From: Corynebacterium sp.
GTDB taxonomy: Bacteria; Actinomycetota; Actinomycetes; Mycobacteriales; Mycobacteriaceae
Assembly (NCBI RefSeq): GCF_030826625.1
Contig: NZ_JAPJNQ010000016.1
Span: 1-35,457 of the forward strand
Reading direction: 5' to 3'
Length of the DNA: 35,457 bases
The position numbers and the translations under genes are program-made. Shown piece by piece: positions 23,096 through 30,762 of the stretch. The stretch's first letter is position 1, and every line of letters begins with the position of its first letter. The notes beneath the pieces are model-generated. The model was not told the DNA's origin and made no database searches. It was given only the letters and a program-made list of their open reading frames with translations.

Positions 23096-24077
23096 AGCGT
23101 ACTGGGTTTAGTTTCGCTTTGTAAAGGCCGTTGACTGGCCCGATCGCTATGGTGCACCAGCTGGTTTCCATGGATTCGACCGGTGGCGGTGAGAGCATGT
23201 TCCACAGCCTTGATGGGTAGCACATCGGAGCGCACCGTCTAGCGTGTAGTAACACCAGCAATTTTCCGACTGAAGACATCTACGGCAAACGCGGTGTAGC
23301 CACATCTTGGCAGGGTGCGAACGTAAGTAATCTCGGCAGCCCAAGGCTTGCCTGGTGCTTGTGCACGAAAGTTTCGTTGAACCAGGTCCAGGCGATGATC
23401 AGGTGCCTTCGGGCTGATTGTGATTACCGGATAACGCCCAAGATGTCGGCCACTGACACCGGCTAGTTTTTTAAAAAAAACATGCGGTCTTGTCGCGGGC
23501 TAGGTGAAAGCCTTCACGGTTCATGGCATGCCACATTGTACAGATAGCGTAGACCGAAAAGTTTTCTGCATGGACTCGTTGAATCTCTTCGGATGAGCAG
23601 ACTATCGCTTAAGGTTCTTACGCTGGGAAGGCGTGTGACGGCTTTGCGATAAACGCGTAAGGTAATGGAATCCACGATCCGCAGGGTCAAGGACGAGGCA
23701 GATGGCCCCGGGGCCCACGCTATTTCTTGTATGTGTTGATGTAGGAGATCATGCGCTTGTGGAGTAGTCGACTCTCGCTGCGAAAACCGACGCGGTCTTG
23801 AGGATCCCATTTGCTCGTTTGGTTTCGCGGTTTTCTCGGCGCAGGCGCCCTAAGATCTTCTTCCATCGACTCGCCACCAGATGGTTCAGCATGATCACAA
23901 GCTGTGGCGCTCTGTGGTGCTGTCGCGGTACCAAGCCCACAACGTGTGGTGGGATACACCAGGCAGCTCGCAGACCTCTATTTAAGTGTGCTGCAGTGAT
24001 CAGGATGCCAAGCGGCAGATGTCAACAATCTGATGGACCACTTTCTCCTTGAACTCGATGAAATACTTTCTAGGCAT
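23096..24077 (-). pseudogene. Decayed IS3-family transposase (orfA + orfB)
   Basis: From 24077, MPRKYFIEFKEKVVHQIV is a typical orfA start, broken by a stop after about 23 residues. Further on, ESMEEDLRAPAPRK, then MISYINTYK near 23720, mark the orfA end and orfB start. OrfB pieces follow in shifting frames (YVRTLPRCGYTAFAVDVFS; AVEHALTATGRIHGNQLVHH; SDRASQ), and VNGLYKAKL is the last recognisable part. The section between the second catalytic Asp and VNGLYKAEL is deleted, and the final portion is missing. Multiple stops and frameshifts make it inactive. Confidence 0.8.
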
Positions 24078-24226
24078 AGTATCCAATCCTTGCGTAGCTG
24101 AGGTAGGAACTAAGACCAGGACGCTTCACATTCTCAATACTTATCACCGACAACTACACAAGCTGAAAAACGATAATATTTGTCATTTTTTAATGTGAAG
24201 ATCATTCTGAAGAATTGAAGCACGCC

Positions 24227-24946
24227 TTACGTCCAACTTTTGCGAGGATCTTCTTGCGCTACCCGTCGCACCTGGGAATCCTCCATCGTCCAGGAAGGGT
24301 AACTTGTGTCAATGGCTCTTAGTACTGTTATCAGGTCATTGAGTCGTCCTCGGACGTTGGTTTCCAAAAGGTTTTCTTGGTGCGATACTCGGTTACGTAA
24401 ACGTGTCAGCCGTTCAACCTTCTTGCCAATACTTTCCCTCCATTGGTCTTCAATACCAGCGTTGGGAAAGGCGTGGTGGAGACACTCCTTCCACAGTCTT
24501 TTGGCGTTTGAACGATGGTCCGGCAATGCCTCTCCGAGAAGATTCGACCAATTACCTAACGTGAATTGAGCTATTACATCATCGTGACTGGGCGGAGCGT
24601 TCTTGCGTGTGTGTCCATTACCTCGACGTTGAGATTCTTTCCGGGCCCATTTTCTAGCCTGCCCCATAGGCGTTTTGAACATGTCGTACAACAACTGGTT
24701 TGATTGGTATTCAAGGGACCAATCTCTGCAGCCCTTTTCCTTATAGTTCCAGTCCTGAAGCGCATTGTTCATCGCGTTGCGTGTTAGAACCTCAAAGTAA
24801 GACAACTGAGAGTGTAAAGCGCCGGCTAGCCGAGTATTCTAGCGGTACAGTGCTACTGCCTTTTCTGTATCGTTTCCTGCAGCTGTGTAGTATGTTTTGA
24901 AACGAGCCGCGCCAAACATGGTTTCTAGTTCATTTTTGTCCTTCAT
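24227..24946 (-). pseudogene. Abi-like (HEPN) protein gene interrupted by an in-frame TAG
   Basis: The sequence downstream of the stop is a 192-residue frame (24227-24805) that reads as the body of an Abi-family protein: SYFEVLTRNAMNNALQ, LWKECLHHAFP and the HEPN motif RLRNRVSHQE (RNxxxH). Upstream, in the same frame, MKDKNELETMFGAARF and KTYYTAAGNDTEKAVALYR supply the family N-terminus, and the reading continues NTRLAGALHSQL after a TAG at 24839-24841. Family members usually have Trp there (YxWN), so TGG to TAG is the likely change. Abi-family proteins act in abortive infection against phage. A shorter product from TTG 24805 is possible, but would lack about 35-47 residues. Confidence 0.75.
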
Positions 24947-25005
24947 ACGCTTAATGATATGCTCGGGCGTGTGAGCGTCAATGTAGATTGGCGCACCATA
25001 CCCCA

Positions 25006-25032
25006 CGACCCCAAGCTTTGTGCTTGGGGTCG
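25006..25032. terminator. Hairpin with 11-bp stem, probable terminator
   Basis: CGACCCCAAGC and GCTTGGGGTCG pair perfectly around a 5-nt loop; TTGATTTT follows on the plus strand. It could end transcription coming from the left on the plus strand. Confidence 0.6.
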
Positions 25033-25039
25033 TTGATTT

Positions 25040-25085
25040 TCAGGGTTAATAGACAAAGGGGTGGAATTCAGGGTTAAGGGACAAA
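25040..25085. repeat. Direct repeat pair, 18 bp, possible IS terminus
   Basis: TCAGGGTTAATAGACAAA (25040-25057) and TCAGGGTTAAGGGACAAA (25068-25085) differ at two positions, with 10 bp between them. Repeated subterminal units read on the minus strand as TGTCCCTTAACCCTGA, which resembles the multiple terminal repeats of IS21-type elements. No transposase of that family is present. Confidence 0.45.
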
Positions 25086-25110
25086 AATCGGACACCCTCG
25101 GGCATTCAGT

Positions 25111-25293
25111 TCAAATGACCTGAGCTATTTGTTTGAACATATTCATAAAGCGGAAACCTGTGAAAAGCTCGGTTTGGTGATAAGCGCCAACCAGGTCTCC
25201 TCTAAACCCGAGCAAACTGAATAAAATCGGGATGAGCTTCACTAGTGTTGGAACAAGAAACATCACGATAATCGTGAAGGATAAACTTGCCAT
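25111..25293 (-). CDS. Possible hydrophobic small protein, 60 residues
   Basis: The frame starts MASLSFTIIVMFLVPTL and has a long hydrophobic first half (residues 3-30), followed by an amphipathic tail (TGFRFMNMFKQIAQVI). No ribosome binding site is visible. It is divergent from the kinase gene at 25330 and 37 bp away. It may be a genuine small peptide, a fragment of a membrane protein, or chance. Confidence 0.3.
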   Translation of the reverse strand: MASLSFTIIVMFLVPTLVKLIPILFSLLGFRGDLVGAYHQTELFTGFRFMNMFKQIAQVI

Positions 25294-25329
25294 GTTTGGA
25301 CCATAGCCCGCCGAAACGAGGACACCGTA

Positions 25330-26550
25330 ATGATTCAGAAAATCCCCTTGAAAGCTTGGGAATTAATGTTTTCTTTATTGGTGCTCTTTTTGGCTCTCTT
25401 TTACGTTGCTATAGCGTTTGATGGGGGACTACATAGATCCATTCAAGCTGGTTTGGCTGTTGCTTTTGTGCCCGTCAGTTTTTTCTGGCGGATTAAACCC
25501 ATATTGTCTTCATTCTTGACGGTGATGATTCTGTATGCATGGTCCGTTAATTGGATTACCGCACTCCCAACTAACCTGGGATTAACGCCTTTCTTCTTGT
25601 TTCTTCCGGTCGCGATATATGGAGTTTCGCGACAATCTGACAGTAGAAGGTGGGTGACTGGCATTGCACTGTTAGCTTATCTCTATTGCACTATCTCTCC
25701 AGTCATGTGGCAATTTGGGACTGACGCAATCGCCTACCGTAGCCTTGAACAGGCCATCTCGTGGATCCTAGTACAGTGGCTCGCGCTTTCCATTGTCTTG
25801 CAATTCGGTCGGGCTGAACGGAAACAAGAACAGCAGCGGGAACTCGATAGAAGAATAAAGGAACAGTCAAATCTAGAGAAGTTAAGAAAAATTCAAACCC
25901 AAGAAAGGATGCAGATTGCGCGAGAAATTCATGATGTCCTCGCTCATAGTTTGACATTAATTAATGTCCAAGCATCTGCAGGAGAAATAGCTGGAAAAAC
26001 CTCTGCCGATAATAACAACAACGCACAAGAGGAAGCTCTAAGGAATATTCGTAGAATCAGTTCTGATTCGTTAGTGGAAGTTCGCGGGATTGTTCGAGCA
26101 TTAAGAGATAACACTAGTAAAAGCCAAGAGCAAGGCCTCACTGGGCTAAGCAATATGTATTCTCAATTAGAGAATTTTTCTAAAGCTGGACTCAAAATCC
26201 ACGCTGATTTGCCATCTCCAGAAGAGATGCAGGAACTTGTACAATCTGTACCTCTAATTACTCAATTGGCTGTACGCAGAATCATAGATGAGTCCCTAAC
26301 GAATATCCTTCGTCACCAGGGTGTTGAGACTTCTGCGAGTATAAAGATGTTGGTTTCGCTTGCTGCTAACGAGCTTTCTTTGGTTATTACAAGCAAATCA
26401 AAAGGAAAGAGCGTTGAAGCGTTTGAGGGCTCGGGAAGCGGCTTAATCGGTATGCAAGAAAGAGTTGCCAATCTCGGCGGCTGGATTACTTTCAAGCACA
26501 AAGATGGTACGTTCTCCGTAACAGCTTCGGTGCCGATTCTGCCGGGATAG
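25330..26550 (+). CDS. Sensor histidine kinase (HisKA_3 family)
   Basis: A 406-residue kinase. Five or six membrane segments fill residues 11-160 (for example ELMFSLLVLFLALFYVA, PILSSFLTVMILYAW and ISWILVQWLALSIVL) with no large outer domain, a layout seen in kinases that sense cell-envelope stress or peptides within the membrane. A coiled coil spans 162-195. The phospho-acceptor is H201 in AREIHDVLAHSL. The ATPase part shows the N-box IIDESLTNILRHQG and GSGSGLIGMQERV; the D-box is weak (VITSKSKGKS). The gene is followed after about 46 bp by a NarL-type regulator, and then by a lantibiotic-type ABC transporter. Together they look like one sensing-and-export module. Confidence 0.9.
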   Translation: MIQKIPLKAWELMFSLLVLFLALFYVAIAFDGGLHRSIQAGLAVAFVPVSFFWRIKPILSSFLTVMILYAWSVNWITALPTNLGLTPFFLFLPVAIYGVSRQSDSRRWVTGIALLAYLYCTISPVMWQFGTDAIAYRSLEQAISWILVQWLALSIVLQFGRAERKQEQQRELDRRIKEQSNLEKLRKIQTQERMQIAREIHDVLAHSLTLINVQASAGEIAGKTSADNNNNAQEEALRNIRRISSDSLVEVRGIVRALRDNTSKSQEQGLTGLSNMYSQLENFSKAGLKIHADLPSPEEMQELVQSVPLITQLAVRRIIDESLTNILRHQGVETSASIKMLVSLAANELSLVITSKSKGKSVEAFEGSGSGLIGMQERVANLGGWITFKHKDGTFSVTASVPILPG

Positions 26551-26596
26551 TATCCCCAGATGGGGGAAAGCATGAATTATTTAAACGGTGGTAGAG

Positions 26597-27268
26597 ATGA
26601 AGATTCGAGTACTAATCGCAGACGACCAGCCGCTAATGGCTTCTGCCTTGAAGACTATTTTAAGTACTCAAGCAGATCTTGAAGTTGTTGGCCTGGCGCA
26701 AAATGGGATTGAAGCGGTCAAGATTGCCTCCCGATGGAAGATTGACGTCGCGGTGCTGGATATTCAAATGCCACAAATGAATGGGTTGGAAGCTGCAAAA
26801 CAAATCTTAAAAGAGCATAAAGATACTAAGGTGCTGATGCTAACAACTTTCAGCGACGATAATCTAGTGGAAGATGCCCTAGAAGTCGGAGTTCACGGGT
26901 TCCTACTCAAAGACATTGATCCTGAAAATCTCATCAGTTCTGTACGTCGAATTTATGAAGGAGCATCGGTACTTTCTCCGGATGTGACTAACTTCGTATT
27001 CGAGGAATTTCGGCGAAGATCAAACTGGAAGCATAAACCCACGAATGATGAAATCGAGATAGTGAACTCTCTGACCGAACGTGAAAAACAAGTCTTAGGA
27101 CGGGTTGCCTGTGCGGAGACGAATGCAGAGATTGCGGGTGCTCTTTTTATAGGTACCGCGACGGTCAAGACATATGTTTCTCGGCTGATAAATAAATTAG
27201 GAGTTCGAGATCGCGTTGGTTTAGCTGTCTGGGCACACAAAAACCAACTGACGAATCCAGAAGAATAA
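26597..27268 (+). CDS. NarL/LuxR-family response regulator
   Basis: A 223-residue regulator, partner of the preceding kinase. Receiver: D9/D10, phospho-acceptor D54 (VAVLDIQMPQ), T83/T84 and K105. The LuxR HTH lies at about 155-215 (LTEREKQVLGRVA, TATVKTYVSRLINKLG). ATG 26597 is chosen, with GGTAGAG before it; GTG 26588 is an upstream option. The probable target is the ABC operon starting 85 bp downstream, where two short inverted repeats lie. Confidence 0.9.
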   Translation: MKIRVLIADDQPLMASALKTILSTQADLEVVGLAQNGIEAVKIASRWKIDVAVLDIQMPQMNGLEAAKQILKEHKDTKVLMLTTFSDDNLVEDALEVGVHGFLLKDIDPENLISSVRRIYEGASVLSPDVTNFVFEEFRRRSNWKHKPTNDEIEIVNSLTEREKQVLGRVACAETNAEIAGALFIGTATVKTYVSRLINKLGVRDRVGLAVWAHKNQLTNPEE

Positions 27269-27312
27269 TCGCAGTTTTAAGCATCTGGACAAACGGCTCG
27301 CTTCATCCTCTA

Positions 27313-27352
27313 GACTGATGCCGAATTCAGTCGCCTGACGTAGTAAGACGTC
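27313..27352. promoter_or_regulatory. Two short inverted repeats before the ABC operon
   Basis: GACTGA-N8-TCAGTC (27313-27332) and GACGT-N6-ACGTC (27337-27352) lie in the short gap between the regulator gene and the ABC ATPase. They are candidate binding sites for the NarL-type regulator or parts of an RNA hairpin. Evidence is only symmetry and position. Confidence 0.4.
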
Positions 27353-28135
27353 GTGAAAAACGTCCTAGAGATAGATGCTTTTATCTCAGGTGCGCCGCAT
27401 CATAGAGTCATGGCTAAGACAGACGGACTAACACCTGCAATCTCATGTAATGATCTACGGATTAGTTATTCAGGACATGCGGTTCTTGATGGTTTCTCGA
27501 TGGACGTAAACCCTGGTCGGGTCCATGCGCTTCTGGGGCGTAATGGAGCAGGGAAATCTACTTGTTTCCGTATGATTCTCGGTTTGGAAGACCGCGGACA
27601 AGGGGATATCCAAATTCTTGGCGCTCCCCGGACTAGAGACAGTCTGAAGAATATAGGGGCTTCCATCAATGGGCCAGCTTTCTACGGCCATCTCTCAGCG
27701 CTAAATAATATCCGTGTTCACGCTAAGCTGCTCAATATTCCAGATCTCCAGGCACAGGAAGCGCTTGATTTCGTAGGACTGGGACACGCTGGGAGAAAGA
27801 AGGCGCGCTCTTTTTCCACTGGTATGAAAGCGCGACTTGCTCTTGCAACGGCAATTCTTGGACGTCCCCCCATCCTTATTCTCGATGAGCCTCAAAACGG
27901 TCTTGATCCGCAGGGGATCGCAGATCTGCGAATTCTTATACGCAATTGGGTGAAGTGCGAAGGCACCGTTTTGGTTAGCTCCCATCAGCTCGGGGAAATT
28001 TCTAAACTCGCTGATGACATCACGATCCTAGCCAAAGGTCATAGTGTTTATTCCGGGCCGTTGAGCCATTTTGCCGCAAGAGACCACCTTGAAGAACGCT
28101 TCCTGGACATGACCCAAGGAAGTGAAGAATCATGA
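27353..28135 (+). CDS. ABC transporter ATP-binding protein (lantibiotic-immunity/BcrA type)
   Basis: A 260-residue ATPase with Walker A GRNGAGKST, signature FSTGMKARLALA (degenerate, as usual in the BcrA/NisF/MutF group), Walker B ILILDEPQNGLDP and switch region VLVSSHQLGE. The start may be GTG 27353, or more naturally ATG 27410 (MAKTDGL), which leaves 9-10 residues before the first strand. Neither has a strong ribosome binding site. The ATG of the permease overlaps its stop. Members of this group expel lantibiotics or bacitracin-like peptides; the real substrate is unknown. Confidence 0.88.
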   Translation: MKNVLEIDAFISGAPHHRVMAKTDGLTPAISCNDLRISYSGHAVLDGFSMDVNPGRVHALLGRNGAGKSTCFRMILGLEDRGQGDIQILGAPRTRDSLKNIGASINGPAFYGHLSALNNIRVHAKLLNIPDLQAQEALDFVGLGHAGRKKARSFSTGMKARLALATAILGRPPILILDEPQNGLDPQGIADLRILIRNWVKCEGTVLVSSHQLGEISKLADDITILAKGHSVYSGPLSHFAARDHLEERFLDMTQGSEES

Positions 28136-29664
28136 GCAAAGTAAGGTCTGTGTTCGCTCGATCGCAGAGTGCGCCGAAGGCGCCCGGTATTATTCAAGCC
28201 GAAATTGTTCGTACAAAAGGATCAGCAGTGCAATGGTTTCCACTGATTGGTCTGTGGATTGGTATTATTAGCTCGACCTTAGCTTTCTGGTCCGCTGAGG
28301 GTCATGATGCCTCGGGTGCGCTGGCTTGGCAGGCTATGTACGTCACTGGTATGGCTGCTCCTCTTCTCGCTTTATTAGCTGGTCTGGCAGAAGATAGGGA
28401 AAAAGCGAACCGATACGGAGGGACAGATATTCGTCCGGTGTCTCCATATGCTATTCGTGCGGCACGTATCGGTGTTCTCATTGTAGTTTCTGCATTGTTT
28501 CACCTGATGAACTTTGGGTCGTCCTGGGCATTAACAATATTGGATGGACGTGAAGGGGCGAATTCCCTTCTTGTTGCAGGTGGGCTAGCGTTTATGTCCA
28601 GCATTTCGACGCTTTGTATTTTCAGCCTGGTTGCACGGTATTTCTCTATTGTAATGACGTTATTAGTGGCGGTGGTGTATCAAGTAGCCGGAACTCTTTT
28701 ATCTGAATCCGCACTGTGGAATCTGCTTCCACCGACCTGGCCAGTGCGTTTGCTTCTACCCGTGCTTGGCGTTCACTCCAATGCGGTCCCTTTGACTGAA
28801 GGAGAGTTACTTGCGCAAGAAACTCCGTTGCAAGGAATTGTCCTTAATAGCCTCTTTGCGCTTGTTACTCTTAGCTTGACGGTTTTCGCGCGGGGCCGCC
28901 AAAGAAAAGTTACGAATAAGAAAAATACGCAAGCACAACCACAACAAAGCATTTCACCTGCACAGTTTTCTCTTGATTCTGTATACGCTTCGCCTGATTT
29001 CTCTGGGCGCAATAGTCCAGACAACCTAGCTCTTGCTTTATCGTCCATCAGGATCGCATTATTCCGTAGCAGTATTTCGTGGTTGTTATTTGCCGTGTTA
29101 GCGGTTTTTGGGATGATGGCTATCTTCTATCCAGCAAGCTATATCAGCGGCTTCTATACGTTTTTCGTCCTTCCCTTAGGCGCGGGCCTTCTTCCTATCT
29201 TGAGTTGGAAATTGTTGTCTTCTGCGTGGAGAGTCACTGTATTGGAGAATGCTAAAACTCGTGTTTCCTATCTTGTGTGGCATTCCATCTTGCTCGTTTT
29301 TCTCGCGATAGTGGTAGGAGTTTTGCATACGTTTGCGGGCGGGAATTTTCCTGAAACGGTGAAGCTAGTCGTGTTGTGGTCAACGACGGGAGTAGTGCTG
29401 GCGACTATAAGCACCGTGCTGTGCGTGTCCTACGGTGTTGGCCTCACGATCGCATGGTCAATCTTTATCACGGTATTGTCGGCGACTCTGGGAGGCGATG
29501 TCCTGGCTGAATCCATCCTGTGGGTTGTAGCGTTGCCTGCTTGGCCAGAGATTGCTGACACTCCAGAACGGCTCATTTTTGCAGTAATAACTGAATTACT
29601 TGTTCTTGGTCTAACAGTGCGTTGGTTTTTCGTGGCACTCAGAAAGTTTGAGCGAAGATCGTAG
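28132..29664 (+). CDS. Double-length ABC permease, lantibiotic-immunity type
   Basis: A 510-residue membrane protein with two related halves of about six membrane segments each (roughly residues 30-260 and 305-500), joined by a polar Lys/Gln-rich linker (about 263-285). Separate E and G permeases of lantibiotic-immunity transporters are about half this size, so it looks like a fusion of the two. Its ATG overlaps the ATPase stop by 4 bp (ATGA). With the ATPase it would form a complete exporter without another permease. No gene for a lantibiotic precursor, cyclase or dehydratase is nearby, so it probably serves resistance rather than self-immunity. Confidence 0.82.
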   Translation: MSKVRSVFARSQSAPKAPGIIQAEIVRTKGSAVQWFPLIGLWIGIISSTLAFWSAEGHDASGALAWQAMYVTGMAAPLLALLAGLAEDREKANRYGGTDIRPVSPYAIRAARIGVLIVVSALFHLMNFGSSWALTILDGREGANSLLVAGGLAFMSSISTLCIFSLVARYFSIVMTLLVAVVYQVAGTLLSESALWNLLPPTWPVRLLLPVLGVHSNAVPLTEGELLAQETPLQGIVLNSLFALVTLSLTVFARGRQRKVTNKKNTQAQPQQSISPAQFSLDSVYASPDFSGRNSPDNLALALSSIRIALFRSSISWLLFAVLAVFGMMAIFYPASYISGFYTFFVLPLGAGLLPILSWKLLSSAWRVTVLENAKTRVSYLVWHSILLVFLAIVVGVLHTFAGGNFPETVKLVVLWSTTGVVLATISTVLCVSYGVGLTIAWSIFITVLSATLGGDVLAESILWVVALPAWPEIADTPERLIFAVITELLVLGLTVRWFFVALRKFERRS

Positions 29665-29745
29665 GCTCTGGTACTCAGAAAGGTGGCGATCCTAAAACTA
29701 TGGCTCCCAATTTCAATGGTTTATAGCAGCAGAATCCGGGATGCT

Positions 29746-30177
29746 TCAATTTGCAAAGCCCGCCAAACGAAGGCTCTCGTTTAACTGGAAAACCGAGGCC
29801 CAGAAATCTCCTGTTTTTGTAGCAATCGTATTATCAATCAGGGATCCGGTTACATCAAATTGCTCTAGCTGAGGATAATAAATTCCAAGTAGATTATGCT
29901 CATGGCTAATTTTCTTGTCCAAGATAGAAGCATGCGCCCATTGCCCTGAAAACCGCCTGCGTAGACCTTCTCCAAGGAACATCTGGTATTCAATTCGGCG
30001 AGGGGCAGGAATCGTTTTTGCGTTCGCAATCAACCATTTTTCGCACGCTTTTAATGATTCTTGGCTCCACGGGGTGCTTTGTTTTATTCCGGGGAGTAGA
30101 AGGTGCTGTTTCGAATCGACGTAGTCTTTCGCCTTCTGCGTCCAATCGGCAAGATTTACCTGCGAACTAGCCACCAT
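29746..30177 (-). CDS. Hypothetical protein, 143 residues
   Basis: The frame extends to 30195, but the ATG at 30177 has AAAGGTAGGGTCGG before it and is preferred. The protein is soluble, without signal or membrane segments: a helical N-terminal part (ADWTQKAKDYVDS, QESLKACEKWLI) and then PAPRRIEYQMFLGEGLRRRFSGQW, which resembles small proteins of the immunity or contact-inhibition type by layout only. I do not assign a family. It converges on the permease gene and sits at the edge of the AT-rich region. Confidence 0.6.
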   Translation of the reverse strand: MVASSQVNLADWTQKAKDYVDSKQHLLLPGIKQSTPWSQESLKACEKWLIANAKTIPAPRRIEYQMFLGEGLRRRFSGQWAHASILDKKISHEHNLLGIYYPQLEQFDVTGSLIDNTIATKTGDFWASVFQLNESLRLAGFAN

Positions 30178-30291
30178 ACCGACCCTACCTTTCATAATTT
30201 AAGTTAATCTAACCATAACTTCCGGAAAATCGGGGCAGTCATTTTTCGCAGTAAACTGGTGCTAAATGCCCCCGTAAGCAAAGGAGCTGTC

Positions 30292-30672
30292 ATGCGCATT
30301 AATGAGCACGAATGGGAATTGGTAGAAGGCCTCAACCTGCCATACCAGGAGGATGAGAACTCCACCCATGCGCAGTCACGCCAAGCCCGTGCGGTGCCAC
30401 AAGTAATCAAGGTCGCCGAGCTAGAAGGCGCCACCGTGGTGCGGTTATCCTTCCGTGCCGGTGACACTATGGCGAATCACAAGGCCCCGCGCCCGATCCT
30501 GGTGCTGGGGCAAACGGGTTCAGTGACGTTCACTATCGGTGACGCGGATGCTGGTGAGCCCGTCGATGAAATCGCACTTGCTCCGGGTAAAGCCGTGCAC
30601 GTCGATGAAGGCAAAATCCACGCCTTGCATGCCGACGCCCCAGCAGTGGTCACACTGTTGATCCTGGGCTAA
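30292..30672 (+). CDS. Cupin-fold protein
   Basis: A 126-residue single-domain cupin: RLSFRAGDTMANHKAPRPILVLGQTGSV (first motif region, quoted in part: FRAGDTMANHKAP), then APGKAVHVDEGKIHALHAD, closing with AVVTLLILG. The first motif has one His and no Glu, so metal binding is unclear. ATG 30292 is chosen because AAAGGAGCTGT precedes it; a longer TTG/GTG-type frame from 30259 lacks one. Function unknown; related corynebacterial proteins are often annotated only as cupin. It marks the return to core-like GC-rich genes. Confidence 0.82.
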   Translation: MRINEHEWELVEGLNLPYQEDENSTHAQSRQARAVPQVIKVAELEGATVVRLSFRAGDTMANHKAPRPILVLGQTGSVTFTIGDADAGEPVDEIALAPGKAVHVDEGKIHALHADAPAVVTLLILG

Positions 30673-30762
30673 CAAGGCCAGCGGTGCAGCGGTGAATCGC
30701 GCAGTAATCGTTGAATGACCCAGCCCCTGCACGGAGCAGTGCTTGTTTTCGCCTTACTGGCC

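Noticed and set aside
23514..24052. Several 60-100-codon frames in the 23.5-24.1 kb region
   Set aside because: They are pieces or antisense shadows of the decayed IS3 transposase.
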